A stretch of DNA of 64,000 nt from Chloroflexota bacterium (GTDB taxonomy: Bacteria; Chloroflexota; Limnocylindria; QHBO01): NCBI GenBank assembly GCA_003243965.1, contig QHBO01000048.1, positions 1-64,000 of the forward strand. Direction: 5' to 3'. Position numbers and translations under genes: made by a program. The notes beneath the pieces are model-generated. The model was given only the letters and a program-made list of their open reading frames with translations. It ran no database searches and was not told where the DNA came from. Of this stretch, positions 24,855 to 33,391 are shown in pieces. Every line of letters begins with the position of its first letter. The stretch's first letter is position 1.

Positions 24855-25973
24855 TCAGCGCGCTGCTGCCGCCGCCCCGGCGACCGAAGCAGATGCTGCT
24901 GCGGAGGCGAAGGGGGCCGCCGCCACCGAGACTCGACCCGCCACCGTCCGCGCCAACTCGCGAAGCGCTCGCGCGGCGACCGACTGCTCACCGCCGGGGT
25001 ACTGGGGAGAGGTGATCGGGACGCCGGCGTCGCCCCCGGTCCGGACAGCCGGCTCGAGGGGGATGCGGCCCAGCACCTCGAGCTCGAGTTCCCGCGCGAT
25101 CTTTGCGCCGCCACCCGAGCCGAAGATGTCGTGCTCCTCGCGGCAGTTGGGACAGATGAAGCCGCTCATGTTCTCGACCACGCCGAACGTCCGCACGTTG
25201 ACCTTGTTGAACATGCCTATCGCCTTGCGCGCGTCGGCGAGCGAGACCTCCTGGGGAGTGGTGACCACCACGGCCCCGCTGAGGGGGATGAGCTGCGACA
25301 GCGAGAGCGCGGCGTCGCCGGTGCCCGGCGGCAGGTCGATGATCAGGTAGTCGAGCTCGCCCCACTCCACGTCCCGCAGGAACTGCTGGATGGCCGAGTG
25401 GATCAGCGGGCCTCGCCAGATGACCGGTGCGTCGCCGGTCAGGAAGTACTGGATGCTCATCATCTGCACACCGTGGCTGACCACCGGGTTGACCCGGCCA
25501 CCGACGCCGGTGACATGCGCCCCGGTGGTGCCCATCATCAGCGGCACGTTCGGTCCGGTGATATCCGCGTCGAGCAGTCCGACCCGCGCCCCGTCGCGCG
25601 CGAGCGAGACCGCGAGGTTGACGGCGACCGTCGTCTTGCCGACGCCGCCTTTGCCGGACGCGACTGCGATCGTGTTGCGCACCCCGGGGATCAGGTCCGC
25701 CGCCGGGCCGCCGAACGAGCGCTTCACGTTGCTCGCCCAATCGACGCGCACGATGCTGGCTCCGAGCGTCGATAGCTCGGCGGTGATGTCGTTCTCGATG
25801 GTTGCCTTGAGCGGACACGCAGGCGTGGTCAGCTCCACCGTCAGGTCAACCGCACTGCCGTCGATCTCGACTCGCTTGACCATGCCCAGCGAGACGAGGT
25901 CGCGACCGATCTCCGGATCCTTGATCCGCCCCAGGGCGGACATGATGTTCTCGTTGGTGAGCAGCTCGGGCAT
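24855..25973 (-). CDS. mrp: Mrp/NBP35-family Fe-S cluster carrier ATPase
   Basis: Scaffold or carrier ATPase for Fe-S cluster delivery. The 372-residue protein has an N-terminal MIP18/DUF59 domain (residues about 1-90; LGRIKDPEIGRDLVSLGMV, with ACPL), a deviant Walker A ASGKGGVGKTTVAVNLA, and ENMSGFICPNC carrying the cluster-binding CxxC. The LIIDLPPGTGDA switch is intact. An Ala-rich tail of about 20 residues follows the normal C-terminus. The ATG follows a possible AAGGA site by 13 bases, so the leader is less clear than elsewhere. Confidence 0.94.
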   Translation of the reverse strand: MPELLTNENIMSALGRIKDPEIGRDLVSLGMVKRVEIDGSAVDLTVELTTPACPLKATIENDITAELSTLGASIVRVDWASNVKRSFGGPAADLIPGVRNTIAVASGKGGVGKTTVAVNLAVSLARDGARVGLLDADITGPNVPLMMGTTGAHVTGVGGRVNPVVSHGVQMMSIQYFLTGDAPVIWRGPLIHSAIQQFLRDVEWGELDYLIIDLPPGTGDAALSLSQLIPLSGAVVVTTPQEVSLADARKAIGMFNKVNVRTFGVVENMSGFICPNCREEHDIFGSGGGAKIARELELEVLGRIPLEPAVRTGGDAGVPITSPQYPGGEQSVAARALRELARTVAGRVSVAAAPFASAAASASVAGAAAAAR

Positions 25974-26065
25974 GCGGCAGAGCGCGTCCTTCCGGTACCG
26001 ATGGATGGGCTCCGAGCGTAGCAGAGACGCTGCGCCGGCGCCCGCCGGCCCCTCGAGATTCGGCC

Positions 26066-26935
26066 TCAGGGAAGACCGTCGAACAGCCCGCGCTCGGCAT
26101 CGCTCGGGGAGGCGCCGGCGGCGACCGGCAGGTTGGAGCGCACCAGCCGGTAGTCCTCCGAGGCAAGGAAGCGGTCACGCACCTCTGGCGTCCAATCCGC
26201 GAACGCGCCGCTCGAGCCGGTCTGGGAGACATGGCGGTTGATGGCCGCCAGCTTCACCACGGCCAGCTCTCCGAGTTCCAGGTGCAGGGTCGGCCGGCTG
26301 ACGTCGAGCGTGCGCAGCTCATCGGGCGCCGCGTCACCGAGCAGCGCGACCTTCTCCGCCGGCAGGACCAGGTGGTACAGCTTGGCGCAGCGCCAGGCCA
26401 CCTGGTCCTCCTCGAGGTCGTCCTCGTAGCTCAACGGACGGCCGGCGGCGTCGAACGCGAGATCGACGGCGCGGGAGATGGCCTGGTGATCGCGGTCGCC
26501 GGTGACGCCATCGGGCCCAAAGGTGATCAGCACCTCTGGGCGGTGCATCCGGATCGGCTCCACGATGCGCGACACGAGCTCGTCGAAATCGACCTTGTCC
26601 AGGGTGTCCTCCGCGTAGTCGAGCATGCGGAGCACGCGAACGCCGAGCAGGGCGACGCTGCGGCGCATCTCGTCCTCGCGCACGTTGTCGATGTTCCGCC
26701 ACACCACCGGCTTCGCGTAGCTGCGGTTCCGTCCGCCCGGGGCGGGCGCCTTGTCGAGCAGGCGCGGATCGAAGAAGCCGCGGGTGGCACACACCACCAC
26801 TACGTAGGCTCCAGCGGCGACGGCATCGGTGATCGCTCCGGCGAAGCCAAACGCCTCGTCACCCGGATGGGCAACCACCACCATCAGGCTTCGGGCGGGG
26901 TTCCGCTCTCGAACCGGCCGCCAGATGGAAGACAC
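26066..26935 (-). CDS. PIG-L/LmbE-family deacetylase
   Basis: Zinc-dependent N-deacetylase fold as in MshB and N-acetylglucosaminyl-PI deacetylase; 289 residues. The metal motif reads VVVAHPGDEAFG, with Gly where most members have Asp (HPDDE). The second site VTGDRDHQAISRAV supplies the expected DH pair. The missing Asp is the one usually assigned as general base, so activity may be altered. The GTG start follows a TATACT hexamer by 7 bases. Upstream and on the same strand is the deaminase-like gene, separated by this promoter. The substrate is unknown. Confidence 0.82.
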   Translation of the reverse strand: MSSIWRPVRERNPARSLMVVVAHPGDEAFGFAGAITDAVAAGAYVVVVCATRGFFDPRLLDKAPAPGGRNRSYAKPVVWRNIDNVREDEMRRSVALLGVRVLRMLDYAEDTLDKVDFDELVSRIVEPIRMHRPEVLITFGPDGVTGDRDHQAISRAVDLAFDAAGRPLSYEDDLEEDQVAWRCAKLYHLVLPAEKVALLGDAAPDELRTLDVSRPTLHLELGELAVVKLAAINRHVSQTGSSGAFADWTPEVRDRFLASEDYRLVRSNLPVAAGASPSDAERGLFDGLP

Positions 26936-26942
26936 GGCCGGC

Positions 26943-26948
26943 AGTATA
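26943..26948 (-). promoter_or_regulatory. -10 hexamer TATACT, PIG-L gene
   Basis: TATACT lies 7 bases before the GTG at 26935. It lies in the 18-base gap after the upstream stop codon. Confidence 0.55.
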
Positions 26949-26953
26949 TCGGC

Positions 26954-28027
26954 CTAGGCTTCCAGCCCGAGGGCGATCGACGCGCGGCCGGCGGACGGCG
27001 TCGAGCGCGTGACCGGCACGCGTCCAGCCACCGGCACGCGGTCCACGAATGAGGCGCGCTCGGCGGTCGCGACCGCCGCCTCCACCTCGTCCAGCGACAG
27101 CATCTGGTTACGCAGCAGCATCTCGATCTCGTCGCGCAGGTAGGAGCGCAGCATCTCCGGCCCATCGGTCGAGAGCCCGAACTGGACACCGTGCTCCACG
27201 AGGTTGCGGATCAGGCGCCGCATGTCGGCGAGGGTGCGGACCACGCGAGTGTTGAGGTTGGAGCTTGGGCAGATCTCCAATACAACGCCGCGCTCGCGCA
27301 GAAGTCCCATCACAGAGGGGTCGCGCCCGCTCTGGATGCCATGCCCGATGCGATCCGGCTCCAGCGCCTCGACCGCCTCACGCACCTCGGCGGGGCCGCC
27401 GACCTCGCCTGCGTGGACCGTCAGGCCCAGGCCTGCGCGCCGGCACGCCTCGAACACGTCACGGTAGTCCGCGAAGCGGAAGCCGCTTACCTCGGGACCG
27501 GCGATGTCGACGCCGACCACTCCGCGGCTCCGCCAGCTGATCGCCTTGGCGGCGATGATCTCGTTGAGCTGCCGCGAGAACGCCCGGTCGAGGCAGAAGA
27601 TCAGCCCCGCCTTGACCTGCGGGTACTCGAGGACGGCGCGGTCCATGCCTCGGACCGCCGCCGCGATGATGTGGTCAAGGTCCTGCTCACCGCCGCGGTT
27701 GCGTTTCATGGGGTTGAAGCGCAGCTCCAGCTGGGTGACGTTGTTGCGCCGATACGCCCCGCCGATGACCTCGTACACGCTGCGCTCCACGGCGATCGGG
27801 CTCGACTGGATCAGCTCGGTCCAGTGGAACAGGTCGAGGTAGGCCTGGAAGGAGCGGCGCCGGCGCCCGACGGTGATCAGGTCACGGAACGCCCAGTAGT
27901 CCTTGGTCGGCAGGCGGATGCCCTGGGCGTGGGCGATGCCCCACATGATCGCGGGCGTGACCGCGGCGCCGAGATGCACATGGAGCTCGGTGAGCGGGGT
28001 GCGTGGATCGAGCCGTGGCCGCGGCAT
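26954..28027 (-). CDS. Adenosine deaminase-family protein with altered substrate motifs
   Basis: A 357-residue amidohydrolase of the adenosine deaminase family, clearly paralogous to the enzyme at 17710. Zinc and catalytic motifs are kept: LTELHVHLGAA, LTVHAGEVGG and DRIGHGIQ. Two substrate-contacting positions differ: HLDG is HLGA, and the terminal STDD is STDG, so the second Asp (which contacts the purine in true adenosine deaminases) is lost. This suggests a different amino-purine or related substrate, for example in the aminodeoxyfutalosine or adenine deaminase direction; inference. The ATG has GGGAG 4 bases upstream and a TAGACT promoter at 28055. Confidence 0.85.
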   Translation of the reverse strand: MPRPRLDPRTPLTELHVHLGAAVTPAIMWGIAHAQGIRLPTKDYWAFRDLITVGRRRRSFQAYLDLFHWTELIQSSPIAVERSVYEVIGGAYRRNNVTQLELRFNPMKRNRGGEQDLDHIIAAAVRGMDRAVLEYPQVKAGLIFCLDRAFSRQLNEIIAAKAISWRSRGVVGVDIAGPEVSGFRFADYRDVFEACRRAGLGLTVHAGEVGGPAEVREAVEALEPDRIGHGIQSGRDPSVMGLLRERGVVLEICPSSNLNTRVVRTLADMRRLIRNLVEHGVQFGLSTDGPEMLRSYLRDEIEMLLRNQMLSLDEVEAAVATAERASFVDRVPVAGRVPVTRSTPSAGRASIALGLEA

Positions 28028-28054
28028 GTGCTCCCGTGGGGCTGCGTCGCGGCG

Positions 28055-28060
28055 AGTCTA
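28055..28060 (-). promoter_or_regulatory. -10 hexamer TAGACT, deaminase-like gene (leadered)
   Basis: TAGACT, preceded by CTGC, sits 27 bases before the ATG at 28027. The short leader carries GGGAG. Confidence 0.45.
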
Positions 28061-28089
28061 GCAGCCCTCGATCGGCCGATGCCGGGTGC

Positions 28090-28095
28090 TAGAAT
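28090..28095 (+). promoter_or_regulatory. -10 hexamer TAGAAT, zinc-ribbon gene
   Basis: TAGAAT, preceded by GTGC, lies 10 bases before the ATG at 28106. Confidence 0.55.
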
Positions 28096-28105
28096 CCCGG
28101 CGCCG

Positions 28106-28507
28106 ATGGACATCAAGGGCGCGATCGAATGGGTCGCCAACCACCTGGGCTCAACTGGCGCGACGATCTTCCCGTTCCTGCTCGTCGGCCTCGTCGGGCT
28201 GTACCTGCTGGGGCTGATCGTCGGCTATCTGCGCGTCTCGCAGGTCGGCCTGCGGCCGGAGGGCGAGGCGGTCGCCGAACCGTCCCCGCTGCCGCGCGCG
28301 GCAGGTGGCGCGATTGCCGCGCCGAGCGGCGTCCCCTACTGCCCGACCGACGGCCTGCGATTCGGCGCCACGGCACGCTACTGCCCGGTGTGCGAGGCGG
28401 ATTTGCTGGTCAGCTGCGCGAATTGCGGGGCCGAAGTCGGGGCCGCCGACGAGCGCTGCTACCGGTGCGGCACCCGCCAGACGGTCGCCGAGGCGCCGGC
28501 CGAGTAG
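28106..28507 (+). CDS. Membrane-anchored zinc-ribbon protein
   Basis: A 133-residue protein with one N-terminal membrane helix (residues about 20-44), a Pro/Ala linker, and a C-terminal cysteine-rich tail with two CxxC-type knuckles (YCPTDG..., YCPVCEADLL, SCANCGAEV, CYRCG), giving a double zinc ribbon. No catalytic domain is present, so a docking or adaptor role at the membrane is possible. It is monocistronic, divergent from the deaminase-like gene, and convergent with the LCP gene. Confidence 0.8.
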   Translation: MDIKGAIEWVANHLGSTGATIFPFLLVGLVGLYLLGLIVGYLRVSQVGLRPEGEAVAEPSPLPRAAGGAIAAPSGVPYCPTDGLRFGATARYCPVCEADLLVSCANCGAEVGAADERCYRCGTRQTVAEAPAE

Positions 28508-28540
28508 GCGGCCCGTCCGCCATCCTCTCCCCGCGGCGGA

Positions 28541-28557
28541 GCGCCACGCGCTGGCGC
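28541..28557. terminator. Short hairpin between zinc-ribbon and LCP genes
   Basis: 6-bp arms (GCGCCA and TGGCGC) with a 5-base loop lie between convergent genes; no T tract. Weak. Confidence 0.35.
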
Positions 28558-28564
28558 CCGACGA

Positions 28565-29536
28565 TCAGCCGGTCATGACGCTCCGCACGTAGGCCTGGAT
28601 CGCCGCGATGTTGGGGATGATGATCCAACCGCGCGGGCTGTTCGGCTCGATGCCGGCGAAGAACGAGAACTGGGGTGGCGCGAGGACCACGCGGGTCACC
28701 TTGGCCCGGCCGCTGCGGACCGCGATCTCGCGCAGGGTCCGCAGCTTGGCGAGCGGAAGGTCGGTGCGCAGCGAGTGGAGGCTTGACAGCAGCGCGACCA
28801 GGTCGATCTTCGTCTTGGGGTTCACCAGCTTTGCGACCAGCGCCAGCAGGACCTGCTGCTGTCGTCCGGCGCGGGCGAAATCACTGTCCTGGTCCCGGGT
28901 GCGAACGTAGCGCGCCGCCCCGTTGCCGTCGAGATGGACGCGTCCCGCGGGAAGCGAGAGGTCCAGCGGTGGGTCATACAGCGGATACGGGTTGACCACG
29001 TCCACGCCCCCCACCGCGCTCACGATGCCGCCGAAGTCCGGCATGTTGACCTCGACGTAGTAGTCGATCGGGACGCCGAGGGTGGCGGCCATCGCGCGCT
29101 TCATGGCCTGCACGCCCAGAGTGGTCTGGATCCCGTTCACCTTGTCGCGCCATACCCCGCCGTTGCCGAGGGGGATGTCAACCGTGTCGCGCGGCAGCGA
29201 GACCATCGAGATCCGGGTGTGCGTGGTATTCACGCTGACGACCATGATCGAGTCGGTGCGCACGAACATGCCGCGCGACGCGCGGTCAGGATTCGAGTCG
29301 TTGCCGATGACCATCACCGTCAGCCGGCGGTTCAGGAGGCCCTGGTCGAGCGGGACCGGGGTCGGCGCCGGAGTCGGCCTGGGCGTCGGGCTTGGGCTGG
29401 GGCTGGCGCTCGGACTGGGCGTGGCGGTGGGCGATGCGGCGGGGGCAGCCTGGCTGCTGCAGCCGGCGATCATCCCCAGGGCGAGAAGGGTGGAAACGAA
29501 GGCGCCGGAGGCGTGCGAAGGTCGGGAAGCGATCAT
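28565..29536 (-). CDS. LytR-CpsA-Psr (LCP) family protein, predicted lipoprotein
   Basis: LCP proteins transfer undecaprenyl-linked glycopolymers onto peptidoglycan. The 323-residue protein has the core LCP domain with NRRLTVMVIGND, SIMVVSVN, ISMVSLPRDT and the Arg-rich site YVRTRDQDSDFARAGRQQQ. Unlike typical LCP proteins, which carry a transmembrane helix, the N-terminus looks like a lipoprotein signal (TLLALGMIAGC) followed by a Pro/Ser repeat spacer of about 35 residues. The start is placed by a TATGAT hexamer 8 bases upstream. It is divergent from yjbQ with overlapping promoters. Confidence 0.9.
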   Translation of the reverse strand: MIASRPSHASGAFVSTLLALGMIAGCSSQAAPAASPTATPSPSASPSPSPTPRPTPAPTPVPLDQGLLNRRLTVMVIGNDSNPDRASRGMFVRTDSIMVVSVNTTHTRISMVSLPRDTVDIPLGNGGVWRDKVNGIQTTLGVQAMKRAMAATLGVPIDYYVEVNMPDFGGIVSAVGGVDVVNPYPLYDPPLDLSLPAGRVHLDGNGAARYVRTRDQDSDFARAGRQQQVLLALVAKLVNPKTKIDLVALLSSLHSLRTDLPLAKLRTLREIAVRSGRAKVTRVVLAPPQFSFFAGIEPNSPRGWIIIPNIAAIQAYVRSVMTG

Positions 29537-29544
29537 CGGCGCGG

Positions 29545-29550
29545 ATCATA
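29545..29550 (-). promoter_or_regulatory. -10 hexamer TATGAT, LCP gene
   Basis: TATGAT lies 8 bases before the ATG at 29536 and 9 bases from the opposing hexamer of yjbQ. Confidence 0.6.
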
Positions 29551-29559
29551 GCGCGATGC

Positions 29560-29565
29560 TAGGCT
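29560..29565 (+). promoter_or_regulatory. -10 hexamer TAGGCT, yjbQ-like gene
   Basis: TAGGCT, preceded by ATGC, lies 6 bases before the GTG at 29572. Confidence 0.55.
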
Positions 29566-29571
29566 CGGCCG

Positions 29572-29985
29572 GTGGAATCGCGCGAGATCGGTGTTGACAC
29601 CCCGAGCCAGCCGTCCGCCCTTGACCTGACCTCCGAGTGCGCCGGCTTTCTCGCCGATGTCGCCGACGGCGAGGACGGCCTGCTGAACGTATTCGTGCCG
29701 CATGCCACCGCTGGCCTGCTGGTCATGGAGCTCGGCAGCGGATCGGACCCGGACCTGCTCGACACGGTCGCCGCTCTGCTCCGGCGGGATGACCGATGGC
29801 GCCACCGGCACGGCTCGCCCGGCCACGGCGCGGACCACGTGCTCCCGTTGCTGGCTGCGCCCTCGCTGACGATCCCGGTGCTCGGCGGCCGGATGGCGCT
29901 CGGGACGTGGCAGTCGATCGCCCTGCTCGACACCAACCCCGACAACACGCGGCGACGGGTCCGCCTCTCCTTCATCCCCGGCTGA
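29572..29985 (+). CDS. YjbQ/UPF0047 family protein
   Basis: A 137-residue member of the YjbQ family, which has weak thiamine phosphate synthase-like activity in some species but no firm role. The family signature is clear: NVFVPHATAGLLVME near residue 40, then HGSPGHGADHVLPLL, and GTWQSIALLDTN near the C-terminus with the conserved metal-site His and Asp residues. GTG is the start, directly behind the hexamer. It is convergent with the yyaL-like gene 7 bases away. Confidence 0.93.
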   Translation: MESREIGVDTPSQPSALDLTSECAGFLADVADGEDGLLNVFVPHATAGLLVMELGSGSDPDLLDTVAALLRRDDRWRHRHGSPGHGADHVLPLLAAPSLTIPVLGGRMALGTWQSIALLDTNPDNTRRRVRLSFIPG

Positions 29986-29992
29986 GGACGGA

Positions 29993-32047
<2,055 letters not shown>

Positions 32048-32124
32048 GCCGTCAGTTTGGCAGCCCCGGCCAGTATTGGCTGGATATCGGCTCGTCGGTT
32101 CCGCCTGCAGGGCAGACCTGCGAC

Positions 32125-32625
32125 TCAGGGGCCTTGACCGGGCACGAACTGGGGCGCCATGTCGGCAACCTTCCAGGTACCGCCCTCACGCAGCAGCACG
32201 TAATGCCAGATGAGGTTCGATTCGGAGTAGTCCTTGACTGTGCCGTTCAGGACGTTGGCCAGTCGCTCGTGCCACCTGATGTCCAGGGTCTGCGAATCGG
32301 CAGATCCGTAGCTGTCGAGCAGTGTGACGTTTGTTATCGCGATCTCGCCTGGCAGGACGCTGCCGCTGGCTTCCAGGTCTCGGTAGTGGGCTATCGCGGC
32401 GCGCTCGATCTCCAGTGCCTTGCCGGTGAAAGCCGCGGTGAGCATGGACTCGGAGTGGGCTCGCGAAGCCGATGCCTCCACGGTACGCGCCTTCATCGCG
32501 GCTGCGATCAGCGCAGCCCTATCGACTCCCGCGGCGACCGTGCTGACCGCCACCAGTCCGGCGCCCAGAGCCAGGGCGATGAGCGCACCGGCCGCCACCG
32601 GGCGGCCCCGCCAGCTCCTATTCAT
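32125..32625 (-). CDS. Secreted/membrane-anchored hypothetical protein, second gene of amidase operon
   Basis: A 166-residue protein with a basic N-terminus and one hydrophobic helix (residues about 10-33), then a soluble domain of about 130 residues. It contains Ala-rich helices followed by beta segments ([20 protein letters not shown], then [20 protein letters not shown]), a layout reminiscent of SnoaL-like or Mce-associated folds, though this is a weak resemblance. Its ATG overlaps the amidase stop (ATGA), so the two are translationally coupled. The region is lower in GC (row 32641-32700 is 33 of 60) than most of the window. No function is assigned. Confidence 0.6.
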   Translation of the reverse strand: MNRSWRGRPVAAGALIALALGAGLVAVSTVAAGVDRAALIAAAMKARTVEASASRAHSESMLTAAFTGKALEIERAAIAHYRDLEASGSVLPGEIAITNVTLLDSYGSADSQTLDIRWHERLANVLNGTVKDYSESNLIWHYVLLREGGTWKVADMAPQFVPGQGP

Positions 32626-33248
32626 CTGTTGGTACTGGATACATGCCAGACCTCCGCGTACGTGCTGGGCCAAAGAGAGTTGTAGTAATAGAGCGTCCAG
32701 TACTCGCGATAGCGCGCGTTGGTATGCGCATCGACTAGATTTCCGTACGCGCCTCCGTGGGTTGCCGACCCTGCGGTCGCGACCACGATTGACGCATGAC
32801 TGTTCGTATTGAAGGTGCGGTCGTTGTACCAGGCGTAGAAGACGACATCCCCAGCGACTCCCTGGCTGGACGCTGTCTGACGCCCATACTCATTCGACAC
32901 GACCCAGCCGCCTGGGATATCCCGTTGAAGGAACGTCCTGTAGTCCGAGACCACCGACCACGAGCCACTGTTCGACCATCCCCAGAACCCGTCAAAGTAG
33001 TAGTACCAGGGATTCGAGGTGCCCTTGTAGTGCATCGAGTAGCCACCGGCGTGTACCGCCTGAGAAACGTAGTTCGTGCAGTCGTTGCCGAAGCGTGGAT
33101 ACTGAACGTCGTTGTAGGAGTTCCACCACCCGTTCGCGTAGAGCGCAGCCGCGGCCGGATCGTAGGCGACGGCCCGGTCGACTGGGATCATCATTGCGCT
33201 CAACGCCAAAGCCAAGAGAGCGGATATCGGGTACCTGCGGGTTCTCAC
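32622..33248 (-). CDS. Secreted amidase-domain (Amidase_6-like) protein
   Basis: A 208-residue exported protein with a signal peptide (VRTRRYPISALLALALSAMM...) and a cysteine-peptidase-like fold. Candidate nucleophile and His are in FGNDCTNYVSQAVHAGG and NSHASIVVAT, matching the putative amidase domain found in secreted actinobacterial and Firmicute proteins. Tyr/Trp-rich segments lie between. The GTG start is chosen because GGGAGG lies 6 bases upstream and gives a complete signal peptide, whereas an upstream ATG does not. It likely acts on peptidoglycan or peptides outside the cell; inference. It is divergent from the LuxR regulator. Confidence 0.75.
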   Translation of the reverse strand: MRTRRYPISALLALALSAMMIPVDRAVAYDPAAAALYANGWWNSYNDVQYPRFGNDCTNYVSQAVHAGGYSMHYKGTSNPWYYYFDGFWGWSNSGSWSVVSDYRTFLQRDIPGGWVVSNEYGRQTASSQGVAGDVVFYAWYNDRTFNTNSHASIVVATAGSATHGGAYGNLVDAHTNARYREYWTLYYYNSLWPSTYAEVWHVSSTNR

Positions 33249-33321
33249 CAGAGTCCTCCCTGCAATGGGATGCATCCAGCCGGTTGGGATGACATTGCGG
33301 TCGAAAGCCGCGGAGGTCATC

Positions 33322-33334
33322 GGTAGGTGCTACC
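33322..33334. promoter_or_regulatory. Inverted repeat GGTAG-3-CTACC, operator candidate
   Basis: 5-bp arms around GTG lie in the 143-base gap between the amidase operon and the LuxR-type regulator; a GATACC-like half site occurs again near 33351. The position suits control of either gene. Confidence 0.3.
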
Positions 33335-33391
33335 AATAATTCGTGTTGCCGATACCAACGGGGAGCCCGAGACCGGAAACAGGGGGGCCGC

